A stretch of 64,000 bases of DNA, from contig CM077158.1 of NCBI GenBank assembly GCA_039583875.1, positions 117,983,900-118,047,899 of the forward strand, written 5' to 3'. The position numbers and the translations under genes are program-made. The DNA comes from Platanthera guangdongensis. Its lineage: Eukaryota > Streptophyta > Magnoliopsida > Asparagales > Orchidaceae. The notes beneath the pieces are model-generated. The model saw only the letters and a program-made list of their open reading frames with translations. It made no database searches and was not told the origin of the DNA. Below are positions 33,501 through 46,373 of this stretch, one piece after another (within the stretch, counting starts at the first letter, position 1; each line of letters starts with the position of its first letter).

Positions 33501-34979
33501 ACTACTATACCAAATTTGATGTTTAGGGTGGAAAATGAAAGATAAGACCTAAGCCGACATTTTTCATGTTGATATCTGGTCCTGAATTTGCACTTAAGAG
33601 GCCTAATTGTTGCATGCAAAGTTCTGTATAAAGTGTGTCAGAAATCAAATGAAATAAATATAATACTATGGTTTGATTTGAATGAAATGGACGACATCCT
33701 ATCATCATCCCCGATCAGCAACGGCTGAGATTGAGCCTGGATGGGTCACTTTGTCTGGCCATTTCCGGCCACCTGGGCCGGCGCCACCATCGACGATTAT
33801 TGCCACCACCTCTGTTGAGGTGGGGGGCTAGTGTTTCCTGACGGTGAGGCTGCCGGAGGCGGCTCCTCTGGCGATCCCGAGCAAGAAGAGAAAGCTCAGA
33901 TTTTTGCTCTTTTCTCACATGGCATCGGGCTCAATTGAGCCCGATATCTCTCCTAAACGATCTAGGAAGCTAGTATGGGTAGAGGTGAAGTGAAACGAAC
34001 TTGATTTAGGCCTTGGCGGCTAGTGCGGCGGCGGTTGGCCATGACCGAGCTGCTCCGGTGATCTCCTGCTCAAAACCTCGATTATCCACCGTATGCTTCG
34101 ATCCAGTAGTCGATTTCCATTCCTATCCTCTCTCTGAAGCTAATGGTGGGGGTGATTTGGGCTGAGGTGGGCTGTATGTAGAGTTAACTCCAAGGTGAGC
34201 TCGGGCTCAACCTTGGATGCTTCACCCATGGTGGCAAGTGGCCACCATGCAGCCAAAATTCTTCTGGAATTCCCTTGGGTGGCCGGCCAGCAGTCTTTGG
34301 GCAGAAAGAGCCAAGGCCAAGTGGCCTCCTCCTCTTAATTCCACTTTATCTCCCCTCTTTTTGAGTGAATTCTCCAAAATGCCCCAATGCATGCACTCTC
34401 TCCAAATCCAGAGGGGTAGGGCTGGTCTTTGATACCTTGGGCTGATAATGGGCCATGTTTGGTGGGCTTGACCCAAGGGGAATGGGCTTAGCACTTATTA
34501 TCTTCTTTAGGCCACATGTTTGACCAAGTTGACTTTTTGAGTTGACTTGGTCAAGCATGATGAGTGGGCTGACCCCACTTGAAGGTAATGACCCCAATGG
34601 CACTACCCAACTTGGGTTGGGTCAAGGTGATGCTCTACTTGGGCTAAATGGGCCTATAGGTATAGGTTTGACCAACTTAGAGTTAAGTGTGACTTTGGTC
34701 AACTCGGGTCAAAGGGTTGACCTAGTGTCATGCCCTAGGGTCCACTTAGATTATTTTAGGGTTAAGGGCAATGTGGTGGGGTTATGGTGTGGCTAGGTTT
34801 CCTATTTAGGCTAGTTTAACCTAGTTTGACTTTGTCCCCTTAGTGGCCCCACATGGCTACAACCCACTCCCTAGGGTCAAATCTAGCTAAATTCCCTATC
34901 ATCCACCCCATGTCTAACCTAATCTAAGTTAAGGGGTCTAGAAGTAACATGGGATGTTACAAATCCTATAAACAAAAAA

Positions 34980-37900
34980 AATAATTTCGTCCCCGAAATT
35001 TAAGTTCGGGTCTACAGGGTTCTACTTGCAAGAGTTATAAGAAATTTAAACGCATAAACTAAAGTATATCTGAAGTAAACAGCTCCGGGTGTTGCTCCAT
35101 CATCAGATCCCTTGGCTCCCAGGTGTGCTCCTCCTGTCCATGGTTCGACCACAACACATTCACGAGAGGGACCTTCTTCTTCTACAACACTCGGACATTT
35201 GTATCATCAATCCGGATCGGCTCCAATCTAACGGATCTGTCTGGCGCTATCGGATGGGCTGTAGTAGTAACGTACTGCTCCAATTGTAGGAGAGCTTGTT
35301 GGAACACCCTATTACTAATTTGGGTCAGGATCACTATGTCTCTAGGAAACCTATGTTTGACCTCCTGTATAGCTCAAAGGTCAATTAGAATTGAGTCTAA
35401 GGGTTAGAAGTCTAGGTTTGGAAGCTGCCCTCAAGACCAAGAATCCTTCAGTTTGAGACTAAGTCATATCATCGAGCTCAGCACGACGATTCGTCGAACT
35501 CCGATCGACGATCGTCTAGCTCAACTTCGACAGATCGTCGAACTCCATTCGACGATCGCTGAGCTCAACTTCCACATATCGTCGAACTCCATTCGACGAT
35601 CTGCAAGCTCAGTTCGACGATTTTGACTCAGTATTGGATCTCTATCTCTGAGCTCAGTTCGACGATCTTTGAGCTCAGATCGACGATATTTTGTTGCTGT
35701 ATAAGTCCTTATCGCTGAGCTCAGTTTGACGATAGCAGAGCTCAGTTCGACGATTTTTGATAACTTCAAGGATTTTTCAAGATTCAAATTCAGATCAGTT
35801 AAGGAGTTATTCTGCAATTAATTCAGAAGATTTTCTAGCCGTTTTCATTTATTTCTGGACCAGGTTTCAAGGGATTATCAAGGAATATTTCTGTGGACTT
35901 TCCTCCAGAAGACATTTTGCAATTAAGGATGCAATTAATGCAGGCCAACGGCTATTCTTGATAGAGGATATTTTTCTATTCAGTACCAGAGAATAAAAGA
36001 TAAGAATTTTTGAATCTCTCACAGACATCAACAATCCTCAGAACAAAGACAAGAAGAACAAGCACACAAAATATTCTCTCTCTCAAAGAATTCTCTGAAG
36101 AACACACATCCAAGGAGATCAAACTTTCTGAAATCTTCTGATCTCTCTTATCTCAAGTGTTCAAGGCCAACATATTTCAAGACTCCAGATACCTAACATT
36201 TCAGCTGTTGCTGAAATCATCTTTTGCTGGAGATCAACCTCTGAAGGTCTATCACCCTACAACAAAGCTTCTTTTCCTGAACATCTCAAGGACTCAGGGG
36301 GAGCTTTGACACCATCAAATCCACATAGTCTTCTCAGCTGCTTTGAGAAAGAGAAGACTTCCATCACTCTCTCATCCCCATCTCTGTAAAGGGTTTCTCA
36401 AACTCCCTTCAAAAGTTTGAGCTTGGTTTTTGAGCACCTTGTCAAAAGCTCATTGGTGTCAAGACACCTGATCAAAAAATCTGATTTGGTTTTTAAGCAC
36501 CTTATCAAAAGCTCATTGGTGCCCAGGACACCTGATCAACTCATCCTGCAGTGGATTCCTACCTAGGGTGGTAGAAGAGTGGATGTACCCAAGTTTAGGG
36601 GAACCACTATAGTTCCTTGTGTCTTCTGGCTTGCTTGTCTTTATTTTTGTTTCTGGCTGTGATTGTTCTGTGATTATTTTGTGATTAGTTTAGTTTTGTG
36701 ATTAGATTTATTAATTGCTTCCCTGTTCACTCAGATTACAACAATTGTTGTAAAAACTTTTCAAGCACCATATACTCTATTCACCCCCCTCTAGAGTATA
36801 TCAGATCTAGCTGCACTTTCAGAGCTCTTCGCAAGCAAGAGACATGGAAGACGTCGTGTAGGGTACTCAACTCCGGTGGCAGCTGTAGTTGGTAAGCTAA
36901 GTGGCCGATCTACTCCAGGATCAAGTATGGCCCCATGTATCGAGGACAGAGCTTCTTGTGCCTCCGCACCCGAGAGACACCGTGTACCGGGCGTATCTTC
37001 AAGAAAACTCTATCTCCAACCTAGAATTCCACCTTCTAGTGTAGAGCATCGTAATACTTCGCCTGCCTACTCTGGGCCTCTAGTAGCCGATCCCTGATCA
37101 AACGAACCTGAGCCTCCGTATCCTTCACATAATCAGAACCAAGAGTCCTCGTGTCCACATCCTGAACCCAAGAAAGAGGCGTCCGACACTTCCTTCCATA
37201 CAAAGCTTCGTAAGGCGCCATCCTGATGCTTGCCTGGTGTCTGTTATTGTAAGAGAACTCAATCAATGGTAGCAGCCTCTCCCAAGGCTTCCATGTATCC
37301 AATATGCATAGATGAAGCAGATCCTCCATGGTCTGGATAGTCCGCTCGGTCTGGCCGTTAGTCTGCGGATGGAAGGTGGTGCTAAAAGTGAGCCGAGAAC
37401 CCAAGTAAGCATGCACAACCCTCCATTCCCTCGATGTAAACCAACCATCACGGTCCGAGATGATCGTTCTGGGGATGTCATGGTACCTGACAAACTGCTC
37501 GACGAACAATCTCACCAGAACAACAACTGGAGCATCCTTCCTGACTTGAATAAACCGCGCTACCTTGGTCAGCCTGTCGACTATGACCCATATGGAATCG
37601 TGCCCAGAGTGGGAGCGAGGCAGTCTGTGCACAAAATCCATAGCAATGTCCTCGAACTTCCACTATGGAATGGGCAGTGGCTATAATAAACCTTACGGAC
37701 TCTTGCATTCCGCCTTCACACGCTGGCACATCTCAAAATGTGTCACAAAGTGGGTGATCTCCCTCTTCATCCCAGGCCATTACATAGTTTTCCGTAAATC
37801 TTCCCATATTTTGGTGATGCCAGGATGCACTGAATATCTGGAGCAGTGTTCCTCTCTAAGTATATCATCCCGGATACTGTCCCCTGCTGGTATATAAACA

Positions 37901-38548
37901 CGTCCACGGAATCAAAGGAGATCATCCTGCAGCGTGTAATCCTCAACCTTGCCCCTTTCCAGGGCACTGAAAATCGGCTCCAATGCAGCATCCAGCCTCT
38001 GATGCGCCACAATGCGCTCCCGAAGATCATTCTCCCCGATCAAGGAGTTCAGTTATTCCCGGTAGACTGCTGGCTCGTCCTCTGAAACCATGGTGATATG
38101 CATATCATCCATCATCTGCATCAATCACATATACATCACCCGGGGCTCTGGTCTAGTAGTGTCGGCTCTCCTGCTCAATGCATTTGCCACAGTGTTCGCT
38201 TTCTCCGGGTGATAGTGCAATTTATAATCGTAATCGCAAAGAAATTCCAGCCATCTCCTCTGTAGAAGGTTCAGATCTTTCTGCATGTCGACGTATTTGA
38301 GGTTCTTGTGATCCGAGTAGATATCACAATGAACCCCATACAAGTAGTGTCTCCATATCTTTAGTGTGAATACGACCGCCCCGAGTTCCAAGTCATGCAC
38401 CGAGTAGTTATGCTCATGCTTCTTCAATTGTCTCGAAGCATAAGCAATAACATGTCCGTGCTGCATCAGTACAACACCCATCCCCTGATAAGAGGCATCC
38501 ATATAGATCTGAAATCCCTCATTCCTAGATGGGAGTGCAAAGATAGGG
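34980..38548 (-). pseudogene. pol: RNase H and integrase of I, split by a solo LTR
   Basis: On the minus strand: end of RT and RNase H ([33 protein letters not shown]), integrase zinc-domain remnants, MDFVHRLPRSHSGHDS, ISDRDGWFTSREW, FHPQTNGQTERTIQTME, YEALYGRKCRTPLSW, then the SH3-like and tail region, which is split between 36822 and 35296. In-frame stops and small shifts are frequent near 37680-38110. The far end reads TWEPRDLMMEQHPELF-like residues at 35080-35130, a chromodomain-type end. Integrase function is lost. Confidence 0.88.
35297..36821 (+). mobile_element. Solo LTR of the A family (1525 bp), TSD GAGCT
   Basis: It starts TGTTGGAACACCC and ends GCACTTTCA, like the LTR of A. GAGCT stands at 35292-35296 and again at 36822-36826. 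The uninterrupted site is seen in J (GTAGGAGAGCTCTTC near 54085). It contains the TCGTCGA palindrome array (35468-35760), the roughly 60-bp duplication (36422-36540) and the CACCCCCCTCTAGA end block. It is a remnant of an element lost by LTR-LTR recombination. Confidence 0.96.
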
Positions 38549-38553
38549 GATGA

Positions 38554-39925
38554 TGAAAGTTATGGGGATAGATCTTAACTTAACTAATTAGAGTTATATA
38601 CTAAGTAAATCAAATCACAGCACAAAAAATAAAGCAAGAAGATCAAGAAACACAGAAGACACAAGGATATATAGTGGTTCCCCAACCTAGGTACATCCAC
38701 TCTTCTACCACCCTGGTAGGAATCCACTCAGATTTTTGATCAGGGGCCTGACACCAATGAGCTTTTGATCAAGTGCTCAAAAACCAATCCTTAAGTCTTT
38801 TGATCAGGTGACTTGCAACCAGGAATAACTTTTGAAGCGAGTTATAACCCTTTTTATAGAGAGGGGTGAGAGATGATAGTGTCTTCACTGTCAACAATCA
38901 GAGAGAAGACTAGTGGATATTGATGTTAGCAAAGGGGATCCCCCTGAGATGTTGAATGGTTCAGGGAAAAACAGGAGCTTTGCTTCAGGGTGATAGGCCT
39001 TCAAGCTTGCAGCCTTGACTAACAGAGATTTAGGAACTTCTTGACTGATGGGTGTTTTTTGTCCTTGAAGTATCCTGGACAGTATAAGGAAGAAGAAGAC
39101 TCTTGATATGAATGGATGCTCTTCTTCTTCAGATTGATGTCACTTCTCTGCTCTAGGGCTTCTAGTTGCTTTGATGATATTTGCCCGAGTGTTCTACTTC
39201 TTCTCTATCTTGGTTGATCACTGTCTGTCACTAGTTGTCACTTTCCTCTCTCTATGTATCTTATTATCTCTGTTATTTCTTGTTCTGCCTCTGAAGCTCA
39301 TATATCTCCTACAAACATTTGAATTCTTTAATCTTGAAGACGGCAGAAGCATTCCCGAGAATAGAAGATGCCTTGGGAATTAATCCTGAATTAATTCTTC
39401 TGTAACGACCCCATATAATGTTGCCTTTGAACGGCTATTTCCATATTGACTGTGATTAATTCTTGTGTTGATCTGCCAACTGTAAATAAATAGGCACGGT
39501 TATTGACTGTAATTAATTATGCCAACTGTAACTGATTGCATAGAATTTGTCGACTTGAGCTCGCAGATCGTCGAGCTCAGCTTCTATTTCGTCGAGCTGG
39601 GAATCTGTCTTGAGTTTAGCGATCGTCGACCTGAGCTCGAAGTTCGTCGAGCTCAGCTGGAATTCGTCGAGCTAAACTTCTTGCTTGAGATCAGAATTTG
39701 TCGACCTGAGTTCAGAGAAAGAACTCAGAATTCGTCGACTTGAGTTCGCCGTTCGTCGAACTGCGTTCGACGATCGTCGAACTGATTTTCTGACTGAACT
39801 GCATTTCTTGGAATTCTTCGGAGGCACATCTGGAAATAAACCTATGACCCATGAGTATACATTTTGGATCAATCTAAGAAAACCTAATAGTGATCCTTTC
39901 CCAAATCAGAACTAGGGTTCCAACA
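38554..39925 (-). repeat. 3' LTR of K
   Basis: On the minus strand it reads TGTTGGAACCCTAG to ATAACTTTCA. It carries a TCGTCGA palindrome array at 39545-39785, followed on minus by CCTATTTATTTAC, a TATA-like stretch. It is related to, but clearly a different subfamily from, the LTR of A. Confidence 0.93.
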
Positions 39926-40452
39926 ATCTTCCCCTATTTGGGTGAGGACACTATTTACATAAAAACAAATATAATACAAAGCAAAAACAAACTGCTTGTT
40001 TTATAAAAAATTTCAGCAGATGTACAAGGGTGCTTTGAGAAATAAATTAAATAAAATACAGATATTGCTGCATCCTTCAAAGCAGTTTCCTCTTTGTAAA
40101 ACAAACAATCTCCCCTATTTACTTTTCCTTACCCAAATTCCTTGCCCAAATCTGAGTAGAATTTATAGCTCTCTACTGTTGTAGCCTTTCAAATAATCTC
40201 TCATTATACAACCACTAAAGTATTCTCTATATTGACTGAAACTATAGCTTTTGATTATTATCACATGCCACAATTCCTCTATGGTAGGACGGGCCTTTTC
40301 CTGAAAAGAGAGGTTAGAAGTTATGGACCCAGATTACCTTGGGTCCTGGTTCTCTTTTATAATAATTAGAAATGAAAGAGCATTTATGTTGATCCTTGTA
40401 TCCAAGTGGATGATATTTCCTAGAAGGGATTATTCACTCAGTGAAAGGATTT

Positions 40453-41452
40453 TTAGAATGCTGACTTTGATGATAATTTTGAAAAAAAACAAAAGTTTCT
40501 GTTCTGAAATCTTGAGTTCGACGAATTAAAGTACTTTTGTCGAGCATAGATTCCTGAACAGTTGAAATCAAAATCTCTGTTCATAGTTCGTCGAGCTGAG
40601 TTCGATGAATAGTATTGATTTCGTCGAGCTCGGTTCGACGAATTATTTTGAACTAAGATTTTCTGAAGATTTTTATATTGATTTGATTTATTTTTTGGCA
40701 AATCTTCAGTAGTTTTATTTATCACCCCTAATTTTTCTTTTAGTTTACATGATTCTAAAAGACTTATCTTTTCAAAAGCATTTTGTAAATCTTGTTTAAG
40801 TTTTAAATTTTTTGAAGATACAATATTTAATTTCTCTCTGAGAAGTTTTATTTCCTTCTCTGATTGAATTAAATCTTTACATAATAACTTAAATTCTTCT
40901 GATGAAAATCAAGGGTAGAGATTACCTCATCTTCTTTTTCTGATTCACACTCTGATTCTTCTTCAGAGTCTGTTTCTGCATCAGTGTTGCTGCAAGAAGC
41001 ATTTATTGTCATTAGGCAAAATTCTCTTGCTCTTGCTTCTTCTTCATCTTCAGTTGTGCAGGATGAAGCATCTGAGTCACTCCAGGCTGTAGCTTTAAGG
41101 TTTCTTTCTTTAGCTGATCTTGCAGCCAATGCTGTGAGAGAGTCTCACATCTCTTTTGCACATGAACATTCAGCAAGTTACTCAAAGATGTCATCAGGCA
41201 TTGATTGTGCCAGGATGTTCATTGCTTGTGCATCAGCAATCTTCAGCTTTTTCAGGGCATCTGTCCATTGAGATGATGGAACAGCATTGATGCAAGATGT
41301 TGCCTGAGATTGAGTTGTACCTGAAAAAATAGATTTAAAGATGTTTCATCAATGGTGTTAATATAAAACCTTATCATTGTTTTCCATAGTGCAAACTTAT
41401 CAAGATTGCAAATAGGTAGTCTGGTACTTGAAAAGTCTTCAATTTGTGTCAT
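40453..41452 (-). pseudogene. gag: gag remnant of K
   Basis: The N-terminus (STRLPICNLDKFALWKTMIRFYINTIDE) matches gag of A. The sequence then jumps, after about 90 codons, to the acidic tail (WSDSDASSCTTEDEEE, FCLMTINASCSNTDAE), a coiled-coil-like segment and a palindrome-encoded basic repeat (SSNRARRN, SSNSARRT at 40560-40650). The capsid core and zinc knuckle are deleted. The stretch 39941-40450 downstream is AT-rich, with no frame I recognise. Confidence 0.8.
40505..40645 (-). repeat. Palindrome array in gag of K
   Basis: Three to four TTCGTCGA/TCGACGAA pairs lie at the position in gag homologous to the array in A. They are read as SSNxARR on the minus strand. Confidence 0.75.
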
Positions 41453-41541
41453 GATAAACTCTAAAGATATTTAAGATCTATCAGATTGTTTTGGTTCGTG
41501 TATTAGCCTGTACAACCAAAGTAACCCGCTCTGATACCAAT

Positions 41542-42914
41542 TGAAAGTTATGGGGATATATCTTAACTTAATTAATTAGAGTTATATACTAAGTAAAGCA
41601 AATCACAGCACAAAAAATAAAGCAAGAAGATCAAGCAACACAGAAGACACAAGGATATATAGTGGTTCCCCAACCTGGGTACATCCACTCTTCTACCACC
41701 CTGGTAGAAATCCACTCAGATTTTTGATCAGGTTCCTGACACCAATGAGCTTTTGATCAGGTGCTCAAAAACCAATCCTCAAGTCTTTTAATCAGGTGAC
41801 TTGTAACCAGGAATAACTTTTGAAGGGAGTTATAACCTTTTTTTACAGAGAGGGGTGAGAGATGATAGTGTCTTATCTATCAACAATCAGAGAGAAGACT
41901 AGTGGATATTGATGTTAGCAAAAGGGCTCCCCCTGAGATGTCGAATGGTTCAGGGAAAAACAGGAGCTTTGCTTCAGGGTGATAGGCCTTCAAGGCTTGC
42001 AGCCTTGACTAGCAGAGATTCAGGAACTTCTTGACTGATAGGTGTTTTTTGTCCTTGAAGTATCCTGGAGAGTATAAGGAAGAAGAAGACTCTTGATATG
42101 AATGGATGTTCTTCTTCTTCAGATTGATGTCACTTCTCTGCTCTAGGGCTTCTAGTTGCTTTGATGATATTGGCCTGAGTGTTCTACTTCTTCTCTATCT
42201 TGGTTGATCACTGCCTGTCAATAGTTGTCACTTTCCTGTCTCTGTGTATCTTGTTATCTCTATTATTTCGTGTTCTGCCTGTGAATCTCATATATATCCT
42301 ACAAACATTTGAATCCTTTAATCTTGAAGATGGCAGAAGCATTCCCGAGAATAGAAGATGTCTTGGGAATTAATCCTGAATTAATTCTTCTATAACTGCC
42401 CCATGTAATGTTGCCTTTGAACGACTATTTCCATATTGACTGTGATTAATTCTTGTGTTGATCTGCCAACTGTAAATAAATAGGCATGGTTATTGACTGT
42501 AATTAATTCTGCCAACTGTAACTGATTGCACAGAATTCGTCGACCTGAGCTCGCAGATCATCGAGCTCAGCTTCTATTTCGTCGAGATGGGAATCTGTCT
42601 TGAGTTTAACGATCATAGACCTAAGCTCAGAGTTCGTCGAGCTCAGCTGGAATTCATCGAGCTAAACTTCTTGCTTGAGATCAGAGTTTGTCGACCTGAG
42701 TTCAGAGAAAGAACTCAGAATTCGTCGACCTGAGTTCGCTGTTTATCGAAGTGCGTTCGACGATCGTCGAACTGATTTTATGACTGAACTGCATTTCTTG
42801 GAATTCTTCTGAGGCACATCTAGAAATAAACCTATGACCCATGACTATACATTTTGGGTCAATCTAAGAAAACCTAATAGTGATCCTGCCCAAATCAAAA
42901 CTAGGGTTCCAACA
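41542..42914 (-). repeat. 5' LTR of K
   Basis: It is nearly colinear with the left LTR, with scattered substitutions. Its palindrome array lies at 42535-42775. On the minus strand its CTTTCA end is followed by ATTGGTATCAGAGCG. Confidence 0.93.
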
Positions 42915-44336
42915 GATGAGCTGAGTCGGTCCTTCAACCCCTGAAAGGCTGTCTCACACTGCTTTGTCCAAACAAACTCTACGACCTTCCTCGTCAAGGA
43001 CATGAGGGGGAGTGATATAATCGAGAACACCTCCACGAACTTACGAGAATAACCCACTAATCCCAAGAAGCTGTGAATGTCTGACGCTGTCTTTGGCCGT
43101 GGCCAATCTCTCACTGCCTCTATCTTGGCTGGATCCACCGTCAATCCAGCTCCACTGATAGTATGCCCCAAGAAGGCCACCGCCTATAGCCAGAACTGTC
43201 ACTTAGAAAACTTCGCATACATCTGGGACTCCCTCAGCCTGTGCAAAACCTGTGCCAAATGCTTTGTGTGCTCCTCCTGAGTCCGAGAATAGATCATAAT
43301 ATCGTCGATGAATACAATGACAAAGCGGTCCAAGTAGGGCTCGAATACACAGTTTATTAGACTCGTGAATGCAGAAGGGGCATTCGTGAGCCCAAAAGGC
43401 ATCACCGTGAACTCGTATAACCCGTATCGTGAGCTGAAAGCCGTCTTCGAGATGTCTTCCTCTCGGATGTGCAGCTGATAGTAACCGGATCTCAAATCTA
43501 GCTTAGAGAACCAGAAGGCCCCCCTAAAGCTGATCAAATAGCTCGTCTATCTGAGGTAGTGGATAGGTATTCCGGACCGTCAATCGGTTCAGCTCCCTGT
43601 AATCTATGCACAGCTTCAATGATCCGTCTTTCTTCTTCACAAAAAGAACTGGTGCTCCCTACGGCAACGAGCTCGGCCGCACAAATCATGATTCCACAAG
43701 CTCCTGAAGCTGAGTCCTGAATTCTGCCAACTCTCTAGGAGCCATCCTGTAAGGTGCCCGGGACACTGGCCTCGCCCCGGGCATCAATTGAATCCTGAAA
43801 TCCAAGTCCCGAGTTGGTTGTAGTCCGGGAAATTTCTCCGGGAATACATCGGAGAAATCCCAAACCATCGGGATATCAGCTATAGAACTCTCTGCTGCCA
43901 CCATCTCGAAGCAGATAAGGTACACCTCTTCCCCCTGCTCATAGGCCTTGACAGCCTATACAGAAGATAATGAAAGATGGGGGATATGTCGGATACCTTC
44001 AATAGTGACGTAGGATTCTCCATGCCTGAGTGTGATCCTCTTCGAGGGGCAGTCGATCTGGGCATGGTTCCAATGAAGCCAGGTTATGCCCAAAATCAAA
44101 TCAAAGTCCTGCAATCTCAAGACCGCCGTCGGAGCTTCGAATGTCTTGCCTCCTATCTCGGCCTCCATGTTGCAGTTATCCGTAGTCCGTAGCTCTGAGA
44201 CATCAGGAAGACGCACCGTCATCTCAATGCCAGGGAATCTCTCCACACCCTCTAGTCCTTCAATAAAAGTGTCCGACACGAATGAGTGGGAAGCAACCGT
44301 GTCGAAGAGGGTATGAGCGGGCTTGCCGCTGATCAT
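42915..44336 (-). pseudogene. pol: Protease and RT of I, truncated by K
   Basis: The protease region has LFDTVASHSFVSD (Gly of the DSG/DTG motif changed to Val) and LILGITWLHWNHAQIDC. A frameshift or gap region near 43540-43690 separates it from RT ([47 protein letters not shown], and VDPAKIEAVRDWPRPKT). K interrupts just after LKDRLSS; the remainder of RT/RNase H continues left of K at 38548. Confidence 0.88.
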
Positions 44337-44421
44337 AACTATGCCTGAGATTTATTTGAATTAAAATGGAGGTTATTTCTATGGTTTTCAAGGCACTACT
44401 AAGGTTGAAGTCTAAATTAAA

Positions 44422-45562
44422 TTAATTTAAATACCTGTAATCACTTCCTCGGGGTTCCTTTGCTCCGTGAGGTCCAAAGCGTACATCTGCTCCTGGTTTC
44501 GTCCTCGGTCGTGATATCCCCGGCCTCGGCCTCGACCTTGTCCTTGGCCTCGTCCTCGACCCTGCTGTACTGAGGGGCCACTTGAGGTGGAGGAGGAGGA
44601 GGTGGACGGAACTGATGCGGACACTCCGATCTATTATGCCTGGGCTGGTGGCACCCATAACAAACTACCGGCCGGTGGCCATGATCATCTTGCCTCCTCA
44701 GAACATGCACCTGTAGAGGTTGGGGAGCTAACACTTTAGGAGGCCCCTGCTCCTTCCCGAAGTTGGGACAACGACATCCCCCACCCCTCTTATATCCAAT
44801 GACTCTGCCTCGCTGGGATCACCTGCTACTCTCCCCAGGTGATGACCTGTCTAGCGGCCTCTTTCCTCTATTCTGCACCATCAGCTGGTCTGCCTCCAAC
44901 TTTTTGGCCATCTCGATGATCTGGGCTGATATGCCGTGAGAAATGAACAATAGGGCCTGCCTCAAGTCGTCTCTAAGGCCCCGGTAGAATCTTTTGGCAT
45001 ACCTCCTATCGTCTGTATCATGTATCCCTGCGAACCTGACAAGGTAGGAAAACTCCCTCTGGTATTCAATCACCGATCTGCTCCCCTGCCTGAGGTTCAG
45101 AAACCTCTCTTCCAATGCATCTCTGTCTATGGTGGATATGAAGTGTTCCAAGAATACCTCGCCGAACTCCTCCCAAGATATGTCCTTTAGCTCCCAGTCA
45201 GCATAAGTGGACTCTCGCACAGACTTCCACCATCTTTTTGCATGAGCATCTAAAGCAGAGGTGGCTAGAGGAACTGCCTGGCCGACCGAGCAGCTGATGC
45301 CTGCCAATATTTCATGTATGGCCTCCAGCCATTCCTCAGTCTTCACAACATCCTCTGTCCCATGGTACATCGGTGTGGACAGGCTCTTTAAGGCACTCAA
45401 CGAACTTGACCCCGGATTTGGCTGCGGAGCCGGGACCTGCTGGGCTTTAAAGGCTTCCAGGATAGTCGTCAAAGTTTGCCCCATCTCTGTTTCTAGAAAG
45501 GGCGTGGCAGCTGGAGGGGGAGGAACCACATTTTGCGGCGCAGCGGCCTGTGGAGGTTGCAT
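44422..45562 (-). pseudogene. gag: gag of I
   Basis: The first 247 codons from 45562 are open. A Pro/Gln-rich start is followed by a gypsy capsid domain (EEWLEAIHEILAGISC, RWWKSVRES, EFGEVFLEHFI, NLRQGSRSVIEYQREF, RFYRGLRDDLRQAL). A stop at 44819 separates it from the zinc knuckle CYGCHQPRHNRSEC (about 44625-44665, a different frame) and a Gly/Arg-rich tail. The leader 45563-45749 contains TGTTATCACTTG on minus next to the LTR, a possible decayed primer site. Confidence 0.88.
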
Positions 45563-45849
45563 AATGGTAAGGTTAAAGCAGAACTGGCGTAACTCATTGT
45601 ATTTAATGGACTATTTTATGTGACTTTTTTACACATGGGCACACCATTGCTTTCGCTGCATAGTTTGTCCGCAAACTAATGCTCGAGCGGGGTGGTCCAG
45701 TGTTGTGGAATTCTTTCTCATATGATCGTTCGTTCAAGTGATAACAGTTTGTAAGACCCCCCCTCCCCCTTACCAAGGAGGGCTATCGGGTCTTATGACC
45801 AGAACCGTCATCTTACGGTGGCACTAACACACGGGTTAGTCGACACCGC

Positions 45850-46221
45850 TGTTGAAGTATTAGACCGAGCGGCCTTGCGGTCTTGTCTGGCGGTTTGCTG
45901 ACCGAGCGGTCTGGCGGTCTCACTCAGGAGCTTGGAGACCGGGCGGTCTGTCGGTCTTCCATCATGGCTTGTTCCTATCCTGCTGGAGTTGCCGAGCGGT
46001 TAACCCATCAATCTAACCGCACGGCCTGTGCGGTCTCCGTTTTTCTAGCCGCTCAGCCCTGTACATGTTTAGTCCAACATTGTTTGTTTATACTCTCTCA
46101 TATCTCCTCCATTCTATAAAAGGGAGGCCATACCTTTGTAAATGATATCTTTTTTGGATAATAAAATTTCAATTATTCAAAACTCTATCCGTTTGTTGTT
46201 GCATGTTCGCTACTTTTAACA
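45850..46221 (+). repeat. 5' LTR of H (372 bp)
   Basis: TGTTGAAGTATTAG to CTACTTTTAACA. ACCGAGCGGT/GACCGGGCGGTC palindromes lie in the first 200 bp. A TATAAAAGG box is at 46115-46121, and TAATAAAATTTC near the end. Confidence 0.93.
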
Positions 46222-46234
46222 TGGTATCAGAGGA

Positions 46235-46373
46235 TAAATGCGGGACATCTGGCCCCCTTCGAATAGAGAGCAGCAAGGTGAAGCCAGGCGGCCTTGACCG
46301 TCTCATCATGGCGAATGACGGGAAGGCACTCATCAGAGAGGCTGTTGGCGAGCCAAGTGCGGACAAGGGCATC
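46235..46373 (-). pseudogene. gag: Inverted gag fragment in H
   Basis: The 139 bp match the plus strand of G at about 28338-28477. G is a minus element, so this is antisense gag placed in a plus element. It starts directly after the primer site, with TAAATGCGGGAC, the same point at which the G duplication breaks. Confidence 0.88.

Larger units (their letters stand above)
24021..34961 (-). repeat. 3' LTR of I, split by copia G
   Basis: The two parts are 24021-24300 and 30545-34961. It is colinear with 45750-53757. The content of the long gene-free part is as follows. A 48-bp block is duplicated in tandem (about 30943-31035). Three CCCTCAAACCCATCACGGGTGA-type repeats lie at 31660-31775. 32300-33000 is AT-rich and 33700-34100 is GC-rich. 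An imperfect TTGACCAAGT/ACTTGGTCAA inverted repeat lies near 34525-34556. No frame is conserved between the two LTR copies. Confidence 0.88.
38554..42914 (-). mobile_element. Element K: gutted SIRE-like element (no pol), TSD GATGA
   Basis: GATGA stands at 38549-38553 and 42915-42919. The LTRs are 38554-39925 (1372 bp) and 41542-42914 (1373 bp), with a primer site (TTGGTATCAGAGCG on minus, 41524-41541) and polypurine tract (AGGGGAAGAT on minus, 39926-39940). The internal 1616 bp hold only a gag remnant and 3' untranslated sequence; protease, integrase, RT, RNase H and ORF3 are absent. The intact ends and TSD are compatible with mobilisation as a non-autonomous element or with later deletion. 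Confidence 0.95.

Noticed and set aside
33715..33918. Short basic ORF in the long LTR of I, with a counterpart at 52497-52728
   Set aside because: Both lie at the same place of the two LTRs; the reading frame is shifted between them, so no conserved protein is encoded.
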